Below are positions 6,962 through 12,926 of a stretch of DNA of 15,190 nt, piece after piece. The stretch's first letter is position 1. Every line of letters starts with the position of its first letter. Position numbers and translations under genes: made by a program. The DNA is taken from positions 1-15,190 of the forward strand of contig JAEURE010000035.1 in assembly GCA_016789485.1 (NCBI GenBank), read 5' to 3'. The stretch comes from Anaerolineales bacterium (GTDB lineage: Bacteria; Chloroflexota; Anaerolineae; Anaerolineales; Villigracilaceae). Below the pieces are notes generated by a model, which saw only the letters and a program-made list of their open reading frames with translations, made no database searches and was not told where the DNA came from.

Positions 6962-7857
6962 AGAAAAAACTCAGGTGCGAAGGTCAGATAATTCTCGAAC
7001 TTCCCAAATGGAACGTTGCTCATCAAAATAGCGGAGAACGAATCGATTTTATATTGTCTGGATGTCAAATAATCTACCGCTTTGCGGTTGACCAGCGGCA
7101 CAGAGACGCCAAACTCTCCCCCCTTTTCCGCCATCTGGCTTTCGGCATGCGCCAACACCGCAGGAAAATCGTCATCATTCAGCACCGCAAACGGACCGTG
7201 GTTGCCGCCAATATAGCCGTACCCAACCACGTTTCCGCCGCGTTTGTACACAAATCCTTCGCGGACGCGAGCCAGCCATTGATGGATTCCTGCGCGAGTA
7301 TGCTCGACAATTTCACGATCCATGCGGTTGATGGAATCAAGATGGAGATTCAGGTCCAACTTCTCAATGCTCAGGTCGGTCTGCACTTCCACCTTCTCAG
7401 CAGTGCGGGAAAAATACTTGAGCATAAAACGTCCATACACACCCATCTTCATATAACGATATAAGGCACGCTCATCCAGCGTGGCGATGATGGTGCGATA
7501 TTGCGCGCCGCGATCCGCAAAGGCGCGGGACAATAACCCGCCTCCCACTCCCGCTGATTGTTGACTCGGGTCTACAAAGAACTCGGTCAACTCTTGAAGC
7601 CCGTCATGCTCAATGGTTCGCGCATACCCCAGGATCCCGCCGTCTTTTTCCGCCACCCAGAATTGAGAAGAAATTTGAGCCAAAAAATCGAACAGTGGCT
7701 TGCGTTTCTCCCAGATGGACGCCAGCATCTCAGGGTCATTTCCGCCCGTGATAGCCATGACATTCATGCGTTCACTATAATCCATAATGGATTTGAGAAA
7801 TACCTTGAATGCAGAAAACGAGTCGTCGAGCGTGCCAATGCGGTAGGTAATTGTCAC
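6958..7857 (-). CDS. GNAT N-acetyltransferase, probably two-domain
   Basis: A 299-residue protein. The N-terminal half is a GNAT domain: strand FWVAEKDGGILGYAR (about 67-80), ELTEFFVDPSQQSAGVGGGLL (about 89-109) with the acetyl-CoA loop Q100-x-x-G-x-G105, then a helix and ALYRYMKMGVYGRF. The C-terminal half (about 150-299) has its own GNAT-like run (VVGYGYIGGNHGPFAV, then VPLVNRKAVDYLTSRQYKI), resembling the second domain of YitH-like/Acetyltransf_18 proteins. The acyl acceptor is unknown. Initiation is at a GTG (7855-7857) with AAAGGA about 9 nt upstream. A TGTTATAAT extended -10 lies at 7894-7902. It is the first gene of a two-gene unit with the lipoprotein; the start of the second gene overlaps its stop. 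Confidence 0.85.
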   Translation of the reverse strand: MTITYRIGTLDDSFSAFKVFLKSIMDYSERMNVMAITGGNDPEMLASIWEKRKPLFDFLAQISSQFWVAEKDGGILGYARTIEHDGLQELTEFFVDPSQQSAGVGGGLLSRAFADRGAQYRTIIATLDERALYRYMKMGVYGRFMLKYFSRTAEKVEVQTDLSIEKLDLNLHLDSINRMDREIVEHTRAGIHQWLARVREGFVYKRGGNVVGYGYIGGNHGPFAVLNDDDFPAVLAHAESQMAEKGGEFGVSVPLVNRKAVDYLTSRQYKIDSFSAILMSNVPFGKFENYLTFAPEFFL

Positions 7858-7893
7858 TGAAAAAATCCTTTTTCAATAAAGCAGTCTCAAATT

Positions 7894-7902
7894 ATTATAA
7901 CA
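7894..7902 (-). promoter_or_regulatory. extended -10 promoter of the GNAT-lipoprotein unit
   Basis: TGTTATAAT on the minus strand is a consensus -10 with the TGn extension. The -35 region is not recognisable, in keeping with extended -10 promoters. Expected start near 7887, about 30 nt before the GTG, with the ribosome-binding site between. Confidence 0.6.
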
Positions 7903-7916
7903 TTCAGGTTTTGATA

Positions 7917-7953
7917 AAAAGTCCCTCGAATTTTCTGAATTCGAGGGACTTTT
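7917..7953 (-). terminator. intrinsic terminator of the NBR1-Ig protein gene
   Basis: A perfect 16-bp stem (AAAAGTCCCTCGAATT at 7917-7932 with 7938-7953), 5-nt loop, and on the minus strand a run of five U after the stem. It lies 11 bp after the stop of the minus-strand gene and just upstream of the next promoter, insulating the two units. Confidence 0.9.
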
Positions 7954-7963
7954 ATTCGTTTCG

Positions 7964-8917
7964 TCATTCACCGCGAGCGTGGGGATACGGGCTCCAGTTA
8001 CACAAGTTGATGAATGGCGTCGTTAATCCGCCTTCAACGAAGAAGGATTTCATCAATCCATTGTCGTTGGCATAGGCTCCTTCGAGGTTGTAGCCGGGCG
8101 CCCATGCGTAGGCATAATATCTTCCCGCAGGAACCAAAACGCTGTAGGTGATCTGGTTCTCCACGATGGCAAACTGAATGCGGTCTCCCGTGTGCACGTT
8201 CTCGATGTAGAGAGTCATGGGCGGGTTGAACTCGCTCGGATAGCACAGGTTCCCACCCACCGTACCATGTGGAATGTCTGATACAGGTTTCTTCACCTGA
8301 ATATCCACATAGAAAGCTACGTTGGCTTTGTCTCCTGTTCCAAAGAGCGCGCCAGAGGGATTGCGCAGCATCCAATTACCGGTGTATGGACCGGGGTTGG
8401 TCGGGGCAGTCAGTGTTACAGAGATATCCACAGTCTGTCCGGGCAGGACTGTTCCAGGCAAACGGAGTGCGGTTGTTCCGCCCATTTGCGTGCCGCTGCT
8501 GAAGACAAGCATGTAATCAGATGTCCATGTGCAGGTGCCGCGGTTCTTCAAACGCCATACTTTTGTAAATGTTTCGCCGGGTGCAACGACTGTGCCATCC
8601 GGGAAGTTGACATCCTTGACGAATGCGACCCAGTCACAATATGTTACGGGAGGCATAGGCGTGGAAGTTGGCGCAGGCGTATTGGTCGCGGGGACAGCCG
8701 TCAGCGTGGGAGGAAGCGGCGTCTGCGTTGGCGCGTTAAGAGTCACCGCAAACATAGTCTGTGTAACCATGGCTTGAACCGTGGCTTGTGGGTCCACAGG
8801 TTCAGGCTGGCCTGCCTGAAGCAGAGGCATCGCCAGAACGCTGATGGGAATCAACGCCAGCAAGCCCAGGATTAAAGTACCGAAAATAATAATAATTGTG
8901 TTGGTTGTTAGTTTCAT
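7964..8917 (-). CDS. membrane-anchored surface protein with an NBR1-type Ig-like domain
   Basis: A 317-residue protein. Residues 7-33 are one hydrophobic segment (signal anchor or uncleaved signal peptide), followed by a Thr/Pro-rich extracytoplasmic spacer (about 60-90). Residues 94-208 match the NBR1 'four-tryptophan' Ig-like domain: FPDGTVVAPGETFTKVWRLKN, GTCTW, LPGQTVDISV, and GPYTGNWMLRN-x5-FG. Cys94 and Cys129 could form a disulfide. A second, unnamed beta-rich domain (about 218-312) starts with GNLCYPSEFNPPMTLYI and includes VPAGRYYAYAW; Cys225 and Cys306 may pair. NBR1-type domains in Chloroflexota are usually on secreted or surface proteins; the ligand is unknown. AGAGG lies 5 nt before the ATG. 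Divergent from the DinB-like gene. Confidence 0.88.
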   Translation of the reverse strand: MKLTTNTIIIIFGTLILGLLALIPISVLAMPLLQAGQPEPVDPQATVQAMVTQTMFAVTLNAPTQTPLPPTLTAVPATNTPAPTSTPMPPVTYCDWVAFVKDVNFPDGTVVAPGETFTKVWRLKNRGTCTWTSDYMLVFSSGTQMGGTTALRLPGTVLPGQTVDISVTLTAPTNPGPYTGNWMLRNPSGALFGTGDKANVAFYVDIQVKKPVSDIPHGTVGGNLCYPSEFNPPMTLYIENVHTGDRIQFAIVENQITYSVLVPAGRYYAYAWAPGYNLEGAYANDNGLMKSFFVEGGLTTPFINLCNWSPYPHARGE

Positions 8918-8998
8918 TTTTACCTCTATTCTTTACAACAGAAATTGAACGAAACCAACGCCTAAAAAGTTCCCGCATTTCGGACATTTAAAATAGGA

Positions 8999-9004
8999 TA
9001 AAAT
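8999..9004 (+). promoter_or_regulatory. -10-like TAAAAT, possible leaderless start for the DinB-like gene
   Basis: TAAAAT sits exactly 8 nt before the ATG at 9013, the same spacing as at the LPG-synthase-like gene, and no Shine-Dalgarno is visible. The -35 is unclear and TAGGAT at 8994-8999 is an alternative. Confidence 0.35.
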
Positions 9005-9012
9005 TCCTATTG

Positions 9013-9567
9013 ATGATCAATTCAGACGCTCTGACTCCCTTGATCCTGTCTGCTTTTACGAAGGAAATCACCTGGCTGGAGGCTTCCTCCCGCTATTCTC
9101 TGGACGAATTTGTTGATTCCTTTTTTCAAAGCCGCGAACGGACTCAGGAAAACCTCGAGTCATTAACAGATGCGCAGGTTGCGTTCTCATCCCCTGCACA
9201 TTCTTTCTGGTCCATCAGCGAATCAGTAACCCACCTGATCTACACTCAGGGCTTTTATCACAACAAATTGCTGGATATTTCAACAAGCCAGCTCCCCCAT
9301 TTGGTGGAGGCCGCCCGCGGATTCGGCGAAGGCGCAAAACAAAACGTGCCTGTCAAAGACCTGCGCGTCAGCCTGAATGCTGCCACAGAGCGCATTCAAG
9401 TAGTGATCGACCAGACACGCAATTTGCAAGATCCAGAAAAGACCGAAGTCAATTCCGCCTTCGGAATCTGCAATTACAAAACCTGGATCCTGCTCATGCT
9501 CGCACATGAATTGGATCATCTCCGGCAAATGGCGGCCATGCGAAGACTGGCCCGCACGAGCTTATAA
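9013..9567 (+). CDS. DinB-like (DinB/YfiT superfamily) metal-binding four-helix protein
   Basis: A 184-residue helical protein with the expected DinB/YfiT layout. Three histidines can form the metal site: His74 in WSISESVTHLI (residues 66-76) and His165/His169 in AHELDHLRQM. The spacing of a W-S-x-x-x-x-x-x-H segment in the second helix and a C-terminal H-x-x-x-H matches the family. Members include mycothiol- or bacillithiol-dependent transferases and DNA-damage-induced proteins; which activity applies here is unknown. A TTG directly precedes the ATG in frame (9010), so one extra residue is possible; I prefer the ATG. It ends in the arm of a perfect palindromic terminator. Its neighbours give no functional hint. 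Confidence 0.85.
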   Translation: MINSDALTPLILSAFTKEITWLEASSRYSLDEFVDSFFQSRERTQENLESLTDAQVAFSSPAHSFWSISESVTHLIYTQGFYHNKLLDISTSQLPHLVEAARGFGEGAKQNVPVKDLRVSLNAATERIQVVIDQTRNLQDPEKTEVNSAFGICNYKTWILLMLAHELDHLRQMAAMRRLARTSL

Positions 9568-9599
9568 TAAAACGAAGGCGCATGCGCCTTCGTTTTATT
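9566..9599. terminator. perfect 34-nt palindromic bidirectional terminator
   Basis: Positions 9566-9599 are a perfect palindrome centred on GCATGC (arms beginning AATAAAACGAAGGCG). It lies between two convergent genes, overlaps the DinB-like stop codon, and carries A/T-rich ends suited to termination in both directions. It shares the AAAACGAAGGCG core with the terminator at 6554. Confidence 0.85.
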
Positions 9600-9624
9600 T
9601 ATACTGTAATCTTATTTTCCGAGA

Positions 9625-9957
9625 TTACTTCGGCTTGTCTGCCCACAAACCAGCCAGCAAAAACACCTCAGCGGCTTTGGCATAATAGCCAATCGCGCTG
9701 GTGGTACCTGCCACAAATTGCTTATTTCCCATAATGCCCCACAAGACAATGGTCAACAGGGTATAGCCGACCAGTCCCCACCAAACCAATTTGTGCCGCT
9801 GCTGAAAGAATGGGATCGGCAAAAAATATGCACCCAGTAAACCAAGATAGCCGAGTCCATTCAACGTGAAGCCAATATCAGGGTAGAGGATCAGATGGAA
9901 ATAAGCCGCCAACAATCCCCCGAGGATGATACCGTAATGCTTAAGACTGAGTTTCAT
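9625..9957 (-). CDS. small four-helix membrane protein, unrecognised
   Basis: A 110-residue protein with four apparent membrane helices: about residues 7-25, 34-48, 57-76 and 83-104. Charged residues are few (QQRHK in the loop near residue 52; a K-rich tail DKPK). I do not recognise a family; similar short hydrophobic proteins are commonly annotated as hypothetical. The start is well supported: GGAG sits 8-9 nt before the ATG (CCAAGGAGAAAAGATATG). It is convergent with the DinB-like gene and divergent from ssb, so it is probably transcribed alone. Confidence 0.75.
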   Translation of the reverse strand: MKLSLKHYGIILGGLLAAYFHLILYPDIGFTLNGLGYLGLLGAYFLPIPFFQQRHKLVWWGLVGYTLLTIVLWGIMGNKQFVAGTTSAIGYYAKAAEVFLLAGLWADKPK

Positions 9958-10071
9958 ATCTTTTCTCCTTGGTCATTAATAAAAAATATCGGCAAACGAA
10001 CCATTTGATATATATGGATGAGGTATGGGGATGGCTGTCTTACCTGCATTGGTTTCCTCAAACGTATTTGA

Positions 10072-10100
10072 TTAACAAAAAAAGCAAGTACGAGTACAAT
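10072..10100 (+). promoter_or_regulatory. sigma-70-like promoter of ssb
   Basis: TTAACA (10072-10077), a 17-bp spacer, then TACAAT (10095-10100): five of six matches at each hexamer. Expected start near 10107, giving a leader of about 58 nt. It is the best promoter in the window and could serve the whole ssb-to-DNPH1 unit. Confidence 0.65.
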
Positions 10101-10117
10101 ACAAACTGTCTTATTTC

Positions 10118-10136
10118 CCCGCCGCAGTTCGGCGGG
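10118..10136 (+). promoter_or_regulatory. GC-rich hairpin in the ssb leader
   Basis: CCCGCCG (10118-10124) pairs perfectly with CGGCGGG (10130-10136) across a 5-nt loop. It lies within the predicted leader, between the promoter and the ribosome-binding site (GGAG near 10151). No U-run follows, so it is not a terminator; mRNA stability or control by SSB itself are possible (inference). Confidence 0.4.
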
Positions 10137-10164
10137 TACCTCAACCCAAAGGAGATCTTCCCCC

Positions 10165-10593
10165 ATGTATCACACCATTATTATCGTCGGTAATGTAGGC
10201 AAAGACCCGGAAATGCGTTACACACCGTCCGGACAAGCCGTCACCTCTTTCTCTGTAGCTACGAACCGCCAGTACACCTCCGGTAACGGCGAACAGGTCA
10301 AGGAGACCATTTGGTTTCGCGTCTCCACCTGGGGCAAAACAGCGGAAGTCTGCAACCAGTATGTCAAGAAAGGCTCAAAGGTACTTGTCGAAGGCCGCCT
10401 GACCCCAGATAAAACCACCGGCGGACCCCGCATTTGGACGAAACAGGATGGCACCGCAGGTTCATCTTTTGAGATTACTGCATCCACCGTGCGATTCCTT
10501 TCTTCCCGTGGAGAAGGCGATGCCGGTCCCATGGCAGGTGGCGGCGGCATGGAAATGGCAGAACTTCCCCCGGAAGACGATATTCCATTCTAA
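10165..10593 (+). CDS. ssb: single-stranded DNA-binding protein
   Basis: A 142-residue protein with the normal bacterial SSB plan. The N-terminal OB fold occupies about residues 1-112: IIIVGNVGKDPEMRYTPSGQAVTSFSVATNR, TIWFRVSTWGKTAEVCNQYVKKGSKVLVEGRL. A short Gly-rich linker (GPMAGGGGMEM) follows, and then the acidic tip PPEDDIPF, which recruits partner proteins. It coats single-stranded DNA during replication, repair and recombination. AAAGGAG precedes the ATG, and a good promoter lies upstream. In many bacteria ssb sits between rpsF and rpsR; here it heads a different cluster (DUF3467, translin, membrane protein, DNPH1). A 15-bp hairpin right after the stop may limit read-through into that cluster. 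Confidence 0.97.
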   Translation: MYHTIIIVGNVGKDPEMRYTPSGQAVTSFSVATNRQYTSGNGEQVKETIWFRVSTWGKTAEVCNQYVKKGSKVLVEGRLTPDKTTGGPRIWTKQDGTAGSSFEITASTVRFLSSRGEGDAGPMAGGGGMEMAELPPEDDIPF

Positions 10594-10606
10594 CAAGCTC
10601 CCAATA

Positions 10607-10648
10607 AAACAGGTCTAACAAAGCCGCAGGGACTTGTTAGACCTGTTT
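10607..10648 (+). terminator. 15-bp stem hairpin after ssb, terminator or read-through attenuator
   Basis: AAACAGGTCTAACAA (10607-10621) pairs perfectly with 10634-10648 across a 12-nt loop. The T-run after the stem is only three bases and the next gene starts 32 bp later, so termination is probably partial. Confidence 0.55.
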
Positions 10649-10679
10649 GCATATAGCACCATGTCATCAGGAAAAAAAC

Positions 10680-11015
10680 ATGAACACACCTCAAACTCCA
10701 CCCAAACCAACCGGTCCGATCCTCGAACTTCCCGCAGATCTTGATCTTGTCTACGCCAACCTCGCCCGCATCGCTCACTCTCCATCCGATATTGTGATCG
10801 ACTTCGCGCATCTTCTGCCCGGTGAGCCCCGCGCAAAGATCCGCTCGCGTGTGGTAATGACCCCGCTGAGTGCAAAATTATTGGTGCGCGCACTCACAGA
10901 AAACATCGCACGCTACGAAACTGCATTTGGGGAGATCAACATCCCCACCAACTCAACATTGGCCGATAATCTCTTCCGTCCATTTCAACAACCACCCGAA
11001 CCACCCAAAGAGTGA
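10680..11015 (+). CDS. DUF3467 family protein
   Basis: A 111-residue protein matching the DUF3467 pattern: LVYANLARIAHSPSDIVIDFAHLLPG (about residues 24-49), then RSRVVMTPLSAKLLVRALTENIARYETAFGEI (about 56-87). The tail is Pro-rich. The domain occurs in bacteria and archaea; its function is not established. I start at the ATG at 10680, with a modest CAGGA site about 9 nt upstream. The longer start at 10647 lies in the hairpin arm. Its stop overlaps a possible GTG start of the translin gene and is 2 nt from the preferred ATG, so the two are almost certainly translated together, which hints at a shared complex or process. Confidence 0.88.
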   Translation: MNTPQTPPKPTGPILELPADLDLVYANLARIAHSPSDIVIDFAHLLPGEPRAKIRSRVVMTPLSAKLLVRALTENIARYETAFGEINIPTNSTLADNLFRPFQQPPEPPKE

Positions 11016-11017
11016 TT

Positions 11018-11689
11018 ATGCATAAGCTTGAAAAAATATCCGAACAGATCAGAAAAAATTTTGACGCCCGCACCGCCGCAAGAGATAACGCCCTCGCCCA
11101 GGCGCGCCAGCTCACCCGCGCCTGCTCGCTTGCCATCCGCGCTGTCCATCGCGATGAAACAGACACGATGGATACTCATCTGCAGGAAGCCCGCAAACTT
11201 GCGGACACCCTGCGCGACTCCCTAGCCTCCTACCCAGACCTGTTCTACGCAGGCTACACACAGGATGCATTAAAAGAATTCGTGGAAGCAAATGTCACCT
11301 GCGCGCTGATTCGAAACGAACCGCTTCAGACTCCCGAAGAGCTGGTCGTTGAACCCGCTACTTATCTCAACGGGCTGGCAGAAGTTGTTGGCGAGTTGCG
11401 CCGCCGCACCATGGATATTCTCCGCCACGGATATTCCACTGAAGTGGAGCGTCTGCTCGGCTATATGGACGAGATCTACTCCATCATGGTCACCATGGAT
11501 TATCCCGACGCCATCACAAACGGCCTGCGCCGCCAGACAGATCTGGCACGCGGCATCATTGAAAAGACACGCGGCGACATCACTTTTAGCCTGCGCGGCG
11601 AGCACCTCGAACAAGCCATCGGGAAGTTAATTGTTCAATTGAACGGCAATCAGGCTGAAGGTCAAAAAGGAAACGAAAAGGATTCATAG
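11018..11689 (+). CDS. translin / TRAX-family nucleic-acid-binding protein
   Basis: A 223-residue all-helical protein. It shows the translin pattern: an N-terminal DARTAARDNALAQARQL helix with conserved basic residues, a central LKEFVEA segment, YLNGLAEVVGELRRR, and a C-terminal GLRRQTDLARGIIEKTRGDI. In eukaryotes translin and TRAX form the barrel-shaped C3PO ribonuclease; prokaryotic translins also form oligomeric shells. Aligned by eye to TRAX, the acidic catalytic set corresponds to Glu87, Glu90, Glu122 and Glu126. Glu122 replaces the usual Asp. Start choice: ATG at 11018 follows a weak AAAGAG at 5 nt; a GTG at 11012, overlapping the previous stop by 4 nt, would add two residues. Such genes are often mislabelled 'haloacid dehalogenase'; no HAD motifs are present. 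Confidence 0.85.
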   Translation: MHKLEKISEQIRKNFDARTAARDNALAQARQLTRACSLAIRAVHRDETDTMDTHLQEARKLADTLRDSLASYPDLFYAGYTQDALKEFVEANVTCALIRNEPLQTPEELVVEPATYLNGLAEVVGELRRRTMDILRHGYSTEVERLLGYMDEIYSIMVTMDYPDAITNGLRRQTDLARGIIEKTRGDITFSLRGEHLEQAIGKLIVQLNGNQAEGQKGNEKDS

Positions 11690-11692
11690 ATC

Positions 11693-12310
11693 ATGGCAAA
11701 AGGCGGACGTCGTTATCCTCTTGTCATCTATACCCATATGCTCAATCGCTGGTATCCGGCGCTGCTGGCTATTGGCATTTCCCTGCTGGCTCTCGCCTGG
11801 GGAATTTACAGTTGGGGATTTGAGCAGTGGCGCTGGCTGGCAATTGCAAGCATTGGCGGTTTGAATATTTTTCTTGGCTTGTTATTATTTATCCTTCGAA
11901 AGAGCGCCTATGTTCAACCCTTCGCTGACCACCTGCGGCTGGTCACCCCATTTCTGCGTTTGAACATTTCCTATAAAAGGTTGCGGCGCACTTCATCCGC
12001 AAATATGGGGACGCTCTTTCCGCCAAAAAGCGTGTCCAAATGGCAGGCTGAGATCATAGAACCAATCGCAAAAATGACCGTGATCGTGCTCGAGCTGAAT
12101 GCGTTTCCCATGTCGCAATCATCCCTGCGCCTCTTCCTTTCACCACTTTTCTTTAAAGATAAAACTCCTCACTTTGTGATTCTGGTAAATGACTGGATGC
12201 GCTTCAGTTCAGAGCTTGAAAGTATGCGCACCGGACTGGGAACCACTGCCGCAACCCAGAAGAAACGTGACAACTCGATCCTCTCTCGCCTGCCAAACAA
12301 AGACAAATGA
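11693..12310 (+). CDS. membrane protein with two N-terminal helices, unrecognised
   Basis: A 205-residue protein. Two hydrophobic segments (about residues 21-41 and 48-68) form a hairpin; the remaining ~135 residues look soluble with alternating beta strands (YVQPFADHLRLVTPFLRLNISYKRLRRTSS, later TVIVLELN and FVILVNDWMRFSSELESM). The overall shape, a TM hairpin followed by a compact beta domain, resembles bacterial PH-like (bPH/YdbT-type) proteins, but I cannot confirm this by motif. It begins 4 bp after the translin stop with AAAGGA upstream, and its stop overlaps the DNPH1 start (ATGA). It is therefore part of the same operon, perhaps tethering the products to the membrane (speculation). 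Confidence 0.75.
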   Translation: MAKGGRRYPLVIYTHMLNRWYPALLAIGISLLALAWGIYSWGFEQWRWLAIASIGGLNIFLGLLLFILRKSAYVQPFADHLRLVTPFLRLNISYKRLRRTSSANMGTLFPPKSVSKWQAEIIEPIAKMTVIVLELNAFPMSQSSLRLFLSPLFFKDKTPHFVILVNDWMRFSSELESMRTGLGTTAATQKKRDNSILSRLPNKDK

Positions 12311-12729
12311 ATATTTATTTTGCATGTTCGATCACAGGCGGACGCGAATTCGAAACGGTCTATCAACAGATCGTCGCCGAGCTTTCAGCAGACGGGCATG
12401 AAATCCCCACTTCGCATTTGGCCCAAACGGAAGTTATGGAAAACGAGCGGATGCTCACGCCGCAATATGTTTACGAACGGGATGTGAACTGGATAAAAAA
12501 TTGCGATGCATTGATCGCAGAAGTCAGCGTGCCATCGCATGGGGTGGGATATGAAATTGCATTTGCATTGGGAATTAGGAAACCAGTCTTGTGTATATAC
12601 CAGGAAGGCAGGAAAGTGTCCAAAATGATCACTGGAAATCCAGATCCTGCGTTGCTGATAAAAAGCTATTCCAAAACAGATGAAGCCATTTCACAAGCAA
12701 GGGATTACTTGAAAAATCTGCATTTGTGA
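12307..12729 (+). CDS. DNPH1-like 2'-deoxynucleoside 5'-phosphate N-hydrolase (nucleoside 2-deoxyribosyltransferase fold)
   Basis: A 140-residue protein that reads well against vertebrate DNPH1/Rcl. It has YFACSITGGRE at residues 4-14 (Rcl: YFxxSIRGGRE), a matching Y19 helix, the ERD-x2-W segment with Asp59, and AEVSVPSHGVGYE with Glu83. The 24-residue spacing between Asp59 and Glu83 equals that of the catalytic Asp and Glu in DNPH1, and Tyr4 matches the substrate tyrosine. The enzyme cleaves the glycosidic bond of deoxynucleoside monophosphates, with modified bases (such as hydroxymethyl-dUMP) preferred by the human protein. It therefore probably acts in nucleotide-pool cleaning in the cytoplasm. 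The ATG overlaps the previous stop by 4 nt. It is last in the cluster; a 197-bp gap follows. Confidence 0.88.
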   Translation: MNIYFACSITGGREFETVYQQIVAELSADGHEIPTSHLAQTEVMENERMLTPQYVYERDVNWIKNCDALIAEVSVPSHGVGYEIAFALGIRKPVLCIYQEGRKVSKMITGNPDPALLIKSYSKTDEAISQARDYLKNLHL

Positions 12730-12853
12730 ATATTATCACATTCAATCGATGACATTTGACGATATCGAAAAACAGGGCAATCGATTAATATGAATGCGGA
12801 GACGGAACTAAGACACCTCAACAATCTCCTCCCTGTCTCCTCCTTTGGCGAAA

Positions 12854-12883
12854 GTTGCCGCTGAGCTAACCCTCAGCGGCAAC
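12854..12883. terminator. 12-bp GC-rich hairpin in the convergent gap
   Basis: GTTGCCGCTGAG (12854-12865) pairs perfectly with 12872-12883 across a 6-nt loop, between DNPH1 (+) and the kinase gene (-, ends at 12927). On the minus strand a short UUU follows; on + there is no U-run. A weak terminator for either side, more likely for the kinase. Confidence 0.5.
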
Positions 12884-12926
12884 ATGTTTAACGGAACATT
12901 CAAATCATTTTATCGAGACAAAATGA

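Noticed and set aside
10125..10129. ssb leader hairpin as a terminator
   Set aside because: No T-run follows the stem and the ssb ribosome-binding site lies 15 bp downstream; termination there would remove an essential gene.
11018..11689. Haloacid dehalogenase annotation for the translin gene
   Set aside because: No HAD DxDx(T/V) motif or Rossmann pattern is seen; the sequence is all-helical and follows the translin motif order.
12743..12784. Direct repeat CAATCGAT at 12743 and 12777 as an origin or att site
   Set aside because: Only 8 bp, no third copy, and no integrase, tRNA or replication-initiation gene nearby.
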